DNA of 64,000 bases. It comes from Microbispora rosea (GTDB taxonomy: Bacteria > Actinomycetota > Actinomycetes > Streptosporangiales > Streptosporangiaceae). Below are positions 8,332 through 15,957 of the stretch, piece by piece. A model generated the notes under the pieces. It ran no database searches. It saw nothing but the letters and a program-made list of their open reading frames with translations, and was not told the origin of the DNA. Within the stretch, counting starts at the first letter, position 1; each line of letters starts with the position of its first letter. Location of the stretch: NCBI RefSeq assembly GCF_900156315.1, contig NZ_FTNI01000038.1:1-64000 (forward strand). The letters are read 5' to 3'. Position numbers and translations under genes: made by a program.

Positions 8332-9550
8332 GACCGTCCGCGGACCACGCCAGCTGATAGTGGGCGAAGGGGTCGCGCAGAACATTCCACGAGTGGTGGC
8401 CGAGTGTGGCTCGCGAGTCCTCATCGTGACCGACCGGGTTGTTCTGGGACAGCCGAGCGTGGCCGAGATCGTGGCCTCCGTGCGGGAGAAGGTCGCGGCC
8501 GTCGGGGTGTTCGCCGACGCGACTCCGGACGTGCCGCTCTCCGATGTCGCCCTGGCCGTCTCGGCCGCCGCAGAGGTGGACGCCGACGTGATCCTCGCCA
8601 TCGGGGGTGGCACGGTGATCGACCTCGGCAAAATCGTCGGCGTCATCCGGCGCCACGGTGGGACGCCGCGCGACTTCTACGGGGAGTCGAAGGTGCCGGG
8701 GCCGACGATTCCTCTCGTCGCGGTCCCGACGACGTCGGGCACCGGCTCCGAGCTCACGCCCGTCTCGGTGCTGACCGACCCGGACCGCGAGCTGAAGGTG
8801 GGGGTCTCCAGCGTCCACATCGTGCCCGACTTCGCCATCGTCGACCCCGAGCTCACCTACTCCTGCCCTGCGTCCGTCACCGCCCACTCCGGCATCGACG
8901 CGTTTTGTCACGCGGTGGAGAGCTACACCGCGCGGCCCCGGGCCCACGGACCGCGCGACCCGGTGGAGCAGGTCTTCCTGGGCCGCAACCCGATCACCGA
9001 TCACTACGCGCTCCTGGCCGCGGAGCGGATCGCCCGCAGCTTGCCCCATGTCGTCAGGGACGGAGGTGACAAGGAAGCGCGCGCGGACATGTCCTATGGG
9101 TCCATGCTGGCCGGGCTCGCATTCGCCCACGCGGGCACCGCGGCTCCGCACGCCCTCCAGTACCCCATCGGCGCGGCCACCCACACGCCGCACGGCCTGG
9201 GCGTCGGGCTCCTGCTGCCCTACGCGCTGGACGCGGCCAGGGATGCCATCGGCGACCGGTTGGCCGTCCTCGCCAGGGTGTGCGGGCTCGACGTGACCGA
9301 CGCCTCGGATGCCGAGGCCGCAGATGCGTTCCTCACCTGGCTCGACGGGCTCCTTGCCGACATCGGCATCCCTGCCACCTTGGCGGACATCGGCGTGGCA
9401 CGCGCCGACCTCCCGCGCTTCGCCGAGATGGCCAGTGGCGTCACCCGCTTGATCCAGAACCATCCAGGCCCGACCGACATCGCCAGCCTGACCGCGATCC
9501 TCGAAGCGGCCTGGAGCGGGGACCGGACCCGGCACGTCCTGACTCCGTAA
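8324..9550 (+). CDS. Iron-containing (group III) alcohol dehydrogenase
   Basis: A 408-residue Fe-ADH family enzyme. The N-terminal nucleotide domain carries GGGTVIDLGKIVG, and TTSGTGSELTPVSV follows. The metal-binding half contains SGIDAFCHAVESYTA and THTPHGLGVGLLLPYAL, which supply the Asp and His ligands. Relatives include 4-hydroxybutyrate dehydrogenase, hydroxyacid-oxoacid transhydrogenase and lactaldehyde reductase. Together with the adjacent SSADH-like gene, a 4-hydroxybutyrate to succinate route is one possibility, but a CUT1 importer suggests a polyol or sugar-derived alcohol. The start ATG at 8324 follows GAGAGG. It is probably the last gene of the operon. Confidence 0.88.
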   Translation: MLETVRGPRQLIVGEGVAQNIPRVVAECGSRVLIVTDRVVLGQPSVAEIVASVREKVAAVGVFADATPDVPLSDVALAVSAAAEVDADVILAIGGGTVIDLGKIVGVIRRHGGTPRDFYGESKVPGPTIPLVAVPTTSGTGSELTPVSVLTDPDRELKVGVSSVHIVPDFAIVDPELTYSCPASVTAHSGIDAFCHAVESYTARPRAHGPRDPVEQVFLGRNPITDHYALLAAERIARSLPHVVRDGGDKEARADMSYGSMLAGLAFAHAGTAAPHALQYPIGAATHTPHGLGVGLLLPYALDAARDAIGDRLAVLARVCGLDVTDASDAEAADAFLTWLDGLLADIGIPATLADIGVARADLPRFAEMASGVTRLIQNHPGPTDIASLTAILEAAWSGDRTRHVLTP

Positions 9551-9867
9551 CAGAGCTGGTGACGGCCTTTCCCCTGACGACGAGTTCCCTGCCCCGTCCT
9601 GGGTAGCGCAATTGTCGGCTACGCCCCACCCGACCCCCCGCCACCGATCCGGCTGCACCCACCGACCTGGTCGTCGGGTACAGCCGGATCGGTCATGAAT
9701 GCCGGCACTGCCGCATCCAGCACCTCGGTCGCCGACTGCGCCGGGAAGGCCAGCAGGCGAGCGACCTCCAGCCGGGCACAGACCACCCCCAAAGGAAGCC
9801 ATTCAGGCGCATCCGCCCGCTTTACGGCGAGCACTACGGCGACCCCAAGCTCGGACGCTTCGGGCGG
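9551..9867. other. Gene-free spacer with a doubtful small reverse frame
   Basis: This 317-bp convergent region separates the alcohol dehydrogenase from the TetR gene. A 71-codon reverse frame (9619-9834) has a middle part, RLEVARLLAFPAQSATEVL, that looks protein-like but ends in a Gly/Ser-rich tail. It matches no family I recognise. I see no clear hairpin terminator. Confidence 0.25.
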
Positions 9868-10458
9868 TCAGCGCGGCAGGCGGAGCCCTGCGATGAGCAG
9901 TCCGGCCAACCGGCGGGCGTCGTAGTCGGGATCGTGCTCGGCGCCGATGCAGAGGTTCCCGACACCGCGCATCAGCTGGATGGCCGGGATGTCGGAGCGG
10001 ATCTCGCCGGCGGCGGCCGCGGCGTCGAGCAGCCGGGCGCACACGGGCACGAGGCGGTCGAGGAAGTAGGCGTGCAGGGCGTCGAAACCGGCGTCGTCGG
10101 AGCGCAGCACGGCGGCCAGTCCGTGCTTGGTGACCAGGAAATCGACGAAGAGGCCGATCCATCGTTCCAGCGCGGCGTACGGCGTCGCGCCGGACGCCAG
10201 CAGGGCCGGTCCGGCCTCGGCGCAGGCCTCGACCTGGTGCCGGTAGACGGCGATGATGAGATCCGCTCGCGTCGGGAAGTGACGGTAGATCGTGGCCGTC
10301 CCGACGCCGGCCTTGGCCGCGATGTCGCGTACGGGCGCGTCCACCCCTGAGGCGACGAAGACCGCGGCGGCCGCGTCGAGCAGGGTCTTCTCGTTGCGCC
10401 GTGCGTCCGCCCGTCTGGGCCGGGCCGCCCGCCCCCCGCCCCCATCGCTGTCATTCAT
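9868..10458 (-). CDS. TetR-family repressor
   Basis: A 196-residue regulator. The N-terminal helix-turn-helix reads VRDIAAKAGVGTATIYRHFP (about residues 40-60), followed by a variable all-helical ligand domain. I start it at the ATG complement at 10456-10458 (MNDSDGG), preceded by GGAGGGAG at good spacing; the frame is open further upstream but would run through the operators. It is divergent from the LLM oxidoreductase and hydrolase genes, and the intervening DNA holds two matching palindromes (see 10491-10533). It therefore probably represses both its own gene and the oxidoreductase pair. Effector unknown. Confidence 0.9.
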   Translation of the reverse strand: MNDSDGGGGRAARPRRADARRNEKTLLDAAAAVFVASGVDAPVRDIAAKAGVGTATIYRHFPTRADLIIAVYRHQVEACAEAGPALLASGATPYAALERWIGLFVDFLVTKHGLAAVLRSDDAGFDALHAYFLDRLVPVCARLLDAAAAAGEIRSDIPAIQLMRGVGNLCIGAEHDPDYDARRLAGLLIAGLRLPR

Positions 10459-10490
10459 CGCGCGGCTCCCTCCGTCACCGGACTTGCTAA

Positions 10491-10533
10491 ACGGGACGTT
10501 GTTCCGTATCGTCAAAACGGGACACGGTCCCGC
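10491..10533. promoter_or_regulatory. Two tandem TetR operators
   Basis: ACGGGACGTTGTTCCGT at 10491-10507 and ACGGGACACGGTCCCGC at 10517-10533 share the dyad ACGGRAC-N3-GTYCCGT, with centres 26 bp apart. They lie 33 bp upstream of the TetR start and about 130 bp before the LLM oxidoreductase. Size, spacing and placement fit TetR dimer operators. Binding is inferred. Confidence 0.75.
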
Positions 10534-10659
10534 TTGCTCATCATGCCAGAGCAGTGGACCGGCGACCAAGCCATGTGCCGTTCCCACGCACCCCTTTCCG
10601 GTTGACCGCCGGCGGCGCTCTTATGTCGCGCTGCCGGTGTCGAAAGGACCGACAACCCC

Positions 10660-11538
10660 ATGCCGCATTCCCTCCATCCCAGTTTCGGGATCATGACCGC
10701 TCCGCAACAGGTCGGCTACCACGACGTCCTGCGGGTCTGGCGCGAGGCGGACGCGATCCCGCAGATCGAGCACGCGTGGCTGTTCGATCACCTCATGCCG
10801 ATCGCCGGCGGCCCCGACGGGCCGGCCTACGAAGGCTGGACGCTGCTCGCCGCCCTCGCCGCGCAGACCCGGCGGCTGCGGCTCGGCGTGCTGGTGACCA
10901 GCAACCGGTTCCGGCCGCCCGCGATGCTGGCAAAGATCGCCGCGACCGTCGACGACATCTGCGGCGGACGGCTCGACTTCGGCATCGGCGCCGGCTCACG
11001 GCCCGGTCACCCGCTGGCCCGGCGTGAGTACGACGCACACGGCCTGCCCTTCCACGACGCCGCGCACGCCGCGGAGAGCCTCGCCGAAGCCTGCACGGTG
11101 ATCCGGCGCCTGTGGACCGAGGCCGAACCGTTCGACTTCCACGGCACTCATATCCGGCTCACCGGAGCGTTCTGCAACCCCAAACCCGTCCAGCGCCCCC
11201 ATCCGCCGATCCTCATCGGCGGACGCTCGTCCCCGACGCTGCGCGTGGCCGCCGAGCACGCCGACCTGTGGAACATCCCGGGCGGCGACATCGACGACGT
11301 CGTCCGCCGCAGCGCGCTGCTCGACCGCTACTGCGCCGAGATCGGCCGCGACCCCGCCTCCATCACCCGCTCGATCCACCTGCCCGTCTCCTACGACCGG
11401 CCCGGCCCCACCCGGGACGCGATCGCCGAGGCGATCGGCGCGGGCTTCCGGCACATCGTCCTCGGGCTGCCGTCGCCCTACCCCGACGGCGTCGCCCGGT
11501 GGGTGACCGACGAACTCATCACCTCACGAAACAACTGA
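10660..11538 (+). CDS. LLM-class flavin/F420-dependent oxidoreductase
   Basis: A 292-residue luciferase-like (TIM-barrel) oxidoreductase. The N-terminal strand FGIMTAPQQVGYHDVLRVWR and the segment LAALAAQTRRLRLGVLVTSN are characteristic, as are ICGGRLDFGIGAGSRPGH and PPILIGGRSSPTLRVAAEHA. Actinobacterial members mostly use coenzyme F420, but FMN cannot be excluded. It is the first gene of a two-gene unit with the downstream hydrolase and is probably controlled by the divergent TetR protein. Substrate unknown. Confidence 0.85.
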   Translation: MPHSLHPSFGIMTAPQQVGYHDVLRVWREADAIPQIEHAWLFDHLMPIAGGPDGPAYEGWTLLAALAAQTRRLRLGVLVTSNRFRPPAMLAKIAATVDDICGGRLDFGIGAGSRPGHPLARREYDAHGLPFHDAAHAAESLAEACTVIRRLWTEAEPFDFHGTHIRLTGAFCNPKPVQRPHPPILIGGRSSPTLRVAAEHADLWNIPGGDIDDVVRRSALLDRYCAEIGRDPASITRSIHLPVSYDRPGPTRDAIAEAIGAGFRHIVLGLPSPYPDGVARWVTDELITSRNN

Positions 11539-11553
11539 GAGGAAGACCAATCC

Positions 11554-12498
11554 ATGACGCACGCAGGCATGGCGGCCACCGATGTGAACGTCGGCGCGCC
11601 CACTCCGGTCATCTCGGTGAAGCCGGTGGTGCTGCCGGCCCCCGGCCGCGGCGAGGACCTGCGCGTACGCGTGTCCGCGCCGGCGACCGGAAACGAACTA
11701 CCGGTCATCGTCTTCTCGCACGGCTTCGGGGAGTCGATGGACGGTTACGCCCCGCTGGTCGACTTCTGGACCGCCCACGGCTTCGCGGTGGTCCAGCCCA
11801 CCCATCTCGACTCGAGGACGCTGAACCTTCCTCCCGACGACCCCCGTACGCCGCTGATCTGGCGGTTCCGCGTCGAGGACCTCACGCGCGTCCTCGACGG
11901 GCTGGAGTTCGTCGAAGCCGCCGTTCCCGGCCTCGCCGGGCGGCTCGACCGGAGCCGCATCGCCGTGGCCGGGCACTCCTGGGGCGCCCAGACGGCGAGC
12001 ATGCTCCTGGGCGCGCGCGTCCTCGGCGCGGAAGGCGAGCCGGGAGAGGACCTGTCGGACCCGCGGATCACGGCGGGTGTGCTGCTCGCCGTCCCCGGCG
12101 CGGGAGGAGCCGACCTGACTCCGTTCGCCGCCGAGCACTTCCCGTTCATGAACCCGGGCTTCGCGGAGATGACCACACCGGCCCTCGTGGTCGCGGGAGA
12201 CCGCGACCAGTCCCTGCTGTCGGTCCGGGGGCCGGACTGGTTCACCGACGCGTACTTCCAGAGCCCGCACGGCAAGAGCCTGCTCACTGTGTTCGGCGCG
12301 GAACACTCGCTCGGCGGGATCTCCGGCTACAACGTCACGGAGACCACGGACGAGAACCCCGCGCGGGTCGCCCTGATCAGGCGTCTCACGTGGGCCTACC
12401 TTCGCACCGCCCTCGGTCTCGGGGATTCCACCTGGCCGGCGGCGCGTGCCGCGTTGGCGGAGGCCGGCGAACCACTGGGCCGCGTCGAATCCCGATGA
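11554..12498 (+). CDS. Alpha/beta hydrolase (chlorophyllase/PAF-acetylhydrolase-like)
   Basis: A 314-residue serine hydrolase without an evident signal peptide. The nucleophile elbow is VAGHSWGAQTASML, the oxyanion region is IVFSHGFGESMDGYAPL, and a late VFGAEHSLGG supplies the catalytic His. The acid is probably in LVVAGDRDQSLL. Members act on esters or lactones; the exact substrate cannot be inferred. It lies 15 bp after the LLM oxidoreductase with GAGAGGAAG as ribosome binding site, so the two are co-transcribed and perhaps act in sequence on one xenobiotic or metabolite. Confidence 0.85.
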   Translation: MTHAGMAATDVNVGAPTPVISVKPVVLPAPGRGEDLRVRVSAPATGNELPVIVFSHGFGESMDGYAPLVDFWTAHGFAVVQPTHLDSRTLNLPPDDPRTPLIWRFRVEDLTRVLDGLEFVEAAVPGLAGRLDRSRIAVAGHSWGAQTASMLLGARVLGAEGEPGEDLSDPRITAGVLLAVPGAGGADLTPFAAEHFPFMNPGFAEMTTPALVVAGDRDQSLLSVRGPDWFTDAYFQSPHGKSLLTVFGAEHSLGGISGYNVTETTDENPARVALIRRLTWAYLRTALGLGDSTWPAARAALAEAGEPLGRVESR

Positions 12499-12583
12499 AT
12501 CCCCGACAGGCGCACCGCGCCCCTCCCCCGGCTCGTCACCGGCGTAGGGCGCGCGGTCGCTCACCGGCCGGCCGGCGGCGCGG

Positions 12584-13009
12584 TCAGTAGGGGGACGCCG
12601 AGTTGCTCGCGGCCCAGCGCTTCTCGGCGTCGGAGCCTCCCGGAGGCGGCGCGATCCCGTTGATCATCCAGAGGTCTTCGCTGGTCTCGTCGACGTGGAA
12701 CTCCCAGTGCAGCGCCGCGTGCCCTTCGAGGTGGGGCTGCAGCATGCTCTTGATCCATTGGGCGGTCCGGCGCCGGCTCTCCCGGTCGGGGTTGCTGCGG
12801 GCGATGTGGTCGACGGTGATGCGGACCCCGGCCGGGGTAGGCTCCCCGCCGACGTAGAAGTCTTCGGGCCGGGTCTGGTGGAACAGCGTGACCACGTAGA
12901 ACCGGGGCAGCCCGATCTGTTCGTAGTGGTCGGCGATACGGGCGGCGAGCCGGTGCTTCTCCGTGTCGGTGAAGATCCCGGGCGTGTGATGGATGGTCCA
13001 CAGCGGCAT
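12584..13009 (-). CDS. Tautomerase-superfamily protein (cis-CaaD-like)
   Basis: A 141-residue protein with the hallmark N-terminal proline after the initiator Met (MPLWTIHHTPGIFT), which serves as catalytic base or acid in this superfamily. Further segments RFYVVTLFHQ and ITVDHIARSNPDRESRRRTA resemble the longer cis-3-chloroacrylic-acid-dehalogenase-like group. Function may be keto-enol tautomerisation or hydration, with substrate unknown. It is read after the SDR gene with a 36-bp gap, so the pair probably forms an operon. Confidence 0.82.
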   Translation of the reverse strand: MPLWTIHHTPGIFTDTEKHRLAARIADHYEQIGLPRFYVVTLFHQTRPEDFYVGGEPTPAGVRITVDHIARSNPDRESRRRTAQWIKSMLQPHLEGHAALHWEFHVDETSEDLWMINGIAPPPGGSDAEKRWAASNSASPY

Positions 13010-13045
13010 GGCGGTTCGGTACTCCTTGAGTGCGCAGATGCGGTC

Positions 13046-13747
13046 TCAGCGGGCGGTCGAGAAGGTCAGGTTCTCCACGGGACCCGACAGCGCCGCCTTG
13101 GCGGCGACCGTGACGTCGTCGGCCAGCACCTCCGCGACCCCGGACTCCAGGCCGTCGACGATCCGCGCGGCCACGTCGGCCGGATCGGCCTTCGGCAGTT
13201 CGAGGTCGGAGACCATGTCGGTGTCGATGAAGCCCGCGTGCACCCCGACGACCTGGGTGTTCTGGCGCGCCAGTTCGATCCGGAGCGAGTTCGTGAGGGA
13301 CCACGCCGCCGCCTTCGACGCCCCGTAGGCGCCGCTGCCGGCCAGCCAGGACAGCACGGAGTGCATGTCGACGAGCGCGCCCCCGCCGTTCGCGGCCAGG
13401 ATCGGCGCGAAGGCCCGCGCCATCCGCAGCGGCCCGAAGACGTTGACGTCGAACGTCACGGTGACGTCCTCGAAGTCACCCGTCAGCAGCGGGGCGGGCA
13501 GCAGGACCCCGGCGTTGTTGAACACGATCTCGGCGTCGGTGGCGATCTCCGCGAGGGCGGTGACAGACGCCGCCGAGCGGACCTCCAGTTCGGCGCCGAC
13601 GACCCCTGGACGGTCGTCGGCGTACGCCGAGCGCGCGGTCGAGTACACCTTTCGCGCCCCGCGTGCCAGCACCTCGTCGACCAGCGCCGCGCCGAGTCCA
13701 CGCCGGCCCCCCGTCACCACAACCACCCTGCCCGCCACCGCGACCAT
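13046..13747 (-). CDS. Short-chain dehydrogenase/reductase
   Basis: A 233-residue classical SDR. The cofactor motif is VVVVTGGRRGLG (residues about 8-19) and NNAG follows. Catalytic Ser is in the SVLSW region and Tyr/Lys in YGASK. The substrate is unknown. The start is the ATG complement at 13745-13747. A perfect palindrome at 13762-13775 lies only 14 bp upstream, which implies repression by the divergent HxlR-type regulator. The tautomerase gene follows in the same direction. Confidence 0.88.
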   Translation of the reverse strand: MVAVAGRVVVVTGGRRGLGAALVDEVLARGARKVYSTARSAYADDRPGVVGAELEVRSAASVTALAEIATDAEIVFNNAGVLLPAPLLTGDFEDVTVTFDVNVFGPLRMARAFAPILAANGGGALVDMHSVLSWLAGSGAYGASKAAAWSLTNSLRIELARQNTQVVGVHAGFIDTDMVSDLELPKADPADVAARIVDGLESGVAEVLADDVTVAAKAALSGPVENLTFSTAR

Positions 13748-13761
13748 GACGTCCCCCTGAG

Positions 13762-13816
13762 TAACGACTTCGTTAGCGAGATTGCATCACACCCTGCTGA
13801 CTAACGCAAGCGTTAG
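13762..13816. promoter_or_regulatory. Two palindromic operators between SDR and HxlR genes
   Basis: TAACGACTTCGTTA (13762-13775) and CTAACGCAAGCGTTAG (13801-13816) are perfect inverted repeats with shared consensus TAACG-M-NN-K-CGTTA, centres 40 bp apart. One sits at the SDR start and the other immediately upstream of the -10 of the regulator gene. This placement allows one regulator to control both directions. Confidence 0.75.
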
Positions 13817-13817
13817 C

Positions 13818-13823
13818 TACAAT
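13818..13823 (+). promoter_or_regulatory. -10 element of a probably leaderless regulator transcript
   Basis: TACAAT ends six bases before the GTG at 13830. There is no Shine-Dalgarno sequence between. This is the layout of actinobacterial leaderless promoters. The upstream palindrome overlaps the expected polymerase footprint. Confidence 0.6.
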
Positions 13824-13829
13824 GCCGGG

Positions 13830-14330
13830 GTGGCGATGAAGTTCGAGGAACGGCTGAGCGACCGGGACGCGTGGTCCATCGGCGACGGGTGCTCGGCCGG
13901 CCGGGTGCTGGACCTGCTCAGCACCAAGACGGTGTTCCTGGTGGTCCGCGAATGCTTCTACGGCACAACGCGGTTCGACGACTTCGTGACCCGGGTCGGG
14001 GCGTCGGCGCCCGCGGTGTCGCGGGCGCTCAAACAGCTGAAGGCCGCGGGGATCGTCGCGCCCGTCGTCTATCGGGAGCCGGGGAGCCGGGCCCGCGACG
14101 AATACCGGCTGACGGAGGCCGGCGAAGACCTGCTGCCGGTGTTCCTGTCGCTGATGCAGTGGGGCGACAGGCATCTGCAGGACGGCCGCCCGCCCCTGTC
14201 GTTCGTCGAGGCCGCCACCGGCCGTCCGATACAGGTCCGCGTCAGCGCCGAACCGGCGCCGGAGACGGCGTGCGACGACATCGAGATCCGGGTGCACCCC
14301 GCCTGGGACGCGGCTAGCGGCGCACCTTGA
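13830..14330 (+). CDS. HxlR-family (MarR-like) winged-helix regulator
   Basis: A 166-residue DNA-binding protein. Residues about 15-105 form a winged helix with GCSAGRVLDLLSTKTVFLVV, then APAVSRALKQLKAAGIVAP as recognition helix and DEYRLTEAGEDLLPVF as wing and following helix; this is the HxlR pattern. I choose GTG 13830 because a TACAAT -10 element lies six bases upstream, implying leaderless translation. An upstream TTG would sit before the operator, and ATG 13836 is an alternative. It probably represses itself and the divergent SDR/tautomerase pair. The 3' end overlaps the convergent DHFR-like gene by 17 bp. Confidence 0.85.
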   Translation: MAMKFEERLSDRDAWSIGDGCSAGRVLDLLSTKTVFLVVRECFYGTTRFDDFVTRVGASAPAVSRALKQLKAAGIVAPVVYREPGSRARDEYRLTEAGEDLLPVFLSLMQWGDRHLQDGRPPLSFVEAATGRPIQVRVSAEPAPETACDDIEIRVHPAWDAASGAP

Positions 14331-14925
14331 ACCTCAGGTGCAGCACTCCGTCGCCCTGGACGACCACATGAGGATCCTCCAGCGGATGCGGCCCGTCGAT
14401 GCTGCCGAAGTAGCGTTTGCCCGATCCCAGCACCACGGGCACCACGTCCATCGCCACCTCGTCCACGAGACCGGCCGCGAGGATCTGGCCGCCCACGTCG
14501 CCGGCGTTCACGGCGACGGTTCGCTCCCCGGCGAGCTCCTGGGCCTTGTCGATCGCGGCCGCCACGCCATCGACGAAGTGGTACGACGCCTCCGGGTGCC
14601 AGCCGTCGGGCCTGGGCCGGTGAGACACCACGATCACGTGGTCGCCCGCGGGCGGCCGGCCCTCCCAGCCGTTCACCTGGTCGAACAGGCGGCGGCCCAT
14701 CACGATCACGCCGATCGACTCCCATATCGGCCGGACGTACTCCGCCGATGCTCGCGAGACCATGAAGTCGCTACCGGTTCCGGAATGGTCGTACTGCTGG
14801 TCGCCGCCTTGGCGGATCGGGGTGTCCCCGTTGAAGTACCAGTCGTGGAGCGGCCCGACGTCGTCGCTCTCGTCGGCGATGAAACCGTCCACCGACACCA
14901 CGTTGTGCATGATCACTGTGCCCAC
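14314..14925 (-). CDS. Dihydrofolate-reductase-like protein (RibD C-terminal domain)
   Basis: A 203-residue NADPH-binding reductase-fold protein. Conserved stretches are VSVDGFIAD near the N-terminus, IVMGRRLFDQVNGW and the C-terminal DEVAMDVVPVVLGSGKRYFG. Proteins of this group reduce unidentified substrates and are not housekeeping DHFR or RibD. Start: GTG complement at 14923-14925 with AAGGAGG upstream. The end overlaps the 3' end of the HxlR gene. No partner gene is evident. Confidence 0.85.
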   Translation of the reverse strand: MGTVIMHNVVSVDGFIADESDDVGPLHDWYFNGDTPIRQGGDQQYDHSGTGSDFMVSRASAEYVRPIWESIGVIVMGRRLFDQVNGWEGRPPAGDHVIVVSHRPRPDGWHPEASYHFVDGVAAAIDKAQELAGERTVAVNAGDVGGQILAAGLVDEVAMDVVPVVLGSGKRYFGSIDGPHPLEDPHVVVQGDGVLHLRFKVRR

Positions 14926-14998
14926 CGGCCCTCCTTAGGACTCCCTGCGCATTCACCCTGAGCTTGTCGGTCGCGGGGCCGGGAGGGCTTGTAGAAAA

Positions 14999-15904
14999 TC
15001 AATCGGCGGGCATCGGACCGTTGTCCGGTGGGAACCCGAGCTCGGCGGGGAATCGGCGCCGCAGGGCCAGGTATTGCGTCGGGGTCTGGCCGGTGAAGTC
15101 CTTGAACTCCCTGCCGAAGTGGGCTTGATCGAAGTAGCCCGCCGTTTGTGCGAGCCCCGCCCAGTCGACCGGCCCCCGGGCGTCCACGGACAGGATCAGC
15201 TGCGCGAAGCGGTAGATTCGCGCTACCCGCTTCGGGGTGACCCCGACATGGGACGTGAACTGAGTGGCCAGGTGATTGCCGCTCACCCCGGCGTCTTCGG
15301 CCAGCGCACGAACCGGGACCGCGCCGTAGGAGGTCTCCAGGCGCTCGCCTGTGTGCCGGACCAGGTCGAGACCGCGCCCCGCCTCGGCGAATCGCGATCG
15401 CAGCTCCTCCTCCACCACCCGCAGTGTCTCGGCAGCCGATGCGATGTCGCCGATCTGATCGCGAATCCGCTCCACCGACCGTTGCCAGACATCGTCGACC
15501 GGCACCCATCGGTTTCGTAACTCGGTCGCCGGCATAGTGACGAACGGCGACAACCCCCATGGCTTGAAGTGCACCCCGACGAGCCGCACCCGTGCGGGGA
15601 ACTCGAAGAGGAAACGCCTGGTCCAGACACCCATGAACCATCCATCGCTGAGCATCGCCGGCGGCACCGAGGGGTCGGAATCCCACAGGCGGGCGGGCTC
15701 GCCCAGGTTGAGGAACAGGTGTGCCGACGGCATCGGCGGCACGTTCATCCGGCGGTGTCGCGGCACTCCGGTCAGGCAGTAGATGTCGTCGATGAACCGG
15801 TCGAGCGGCGGCGCGGGCACCCGGCCGACGTATTCCATGCGCTCAGTCTGGCCGACGAGAGCCCGATTCACGAGGGAGTCCGGGTGCGTCGTGGGCGCCG
15901 TCAC
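14999..15904 (-). CDS. AraC-family transcriptional regulator
   Basis: A 301-residue regulator with an N-terminal sensing domain of the DUF6597-like kind (VPPMPSAHLFLNLGEPARLW) and a C-terminal double helix-turn-helix. The HTH includes VRALAEDAGVSGNHLATQFT and the AraC signature GYFDQAHFGREFKDFTGQTP. The start is uncertain: GTG at 15904 gives the length stated, while Met at about 15838 (MEYVGR) is an alternative. It is divergent from the adenosine-deaminase-like gene, with only about 50 bp between them. Target and ligand unknown. Confidence 0.85.
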   Translation of the reverse strand: MTAPTTHPDSLVNRALVGQTERMEYVGRVPAPPLDRFIDDIYCLTGVPRHRRMNVPPMPSAHLFLNLGEPARLWDSDPSVPPAMLSDGWFMGVWTRRFLFEFPARVRLVGVHFKPWGLSPFVTMPATELRNRWVPVDDVWQRSVERIRDQIGDIASAAETLRVVEEELRSRFAEAGRGLDLVRHTGERLETSYGAVPVRALAEDAGVSGNHLATQFTSHVGVTPKRVARIYRFAQLILSVDARGPVDWAGLAQTAGYFDQAHFGREFKDFTGQTPTQYLALRRRFPAELGFPPDNGPMPAD

Positions 15905-15944
15905 CGCGCTCGAAATCGTGTAGGCGCCGCGGGCGCCGATTGCC

Positions 15945-15950
15945 TAGGGT
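15945..15950 (+). promoter_or_regulatory. -10 element of a probably leaderless deaminase transcript
   Basis: TAGGGT is separated by seven bases from the GTG at 15958 and no ribosome binding site intervenes. This arrangement matches leaderless actinobacterial promoters and supports the chosen start. Confidence 0.5.
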
Positions 15951-15957
15951 TCTGCCG

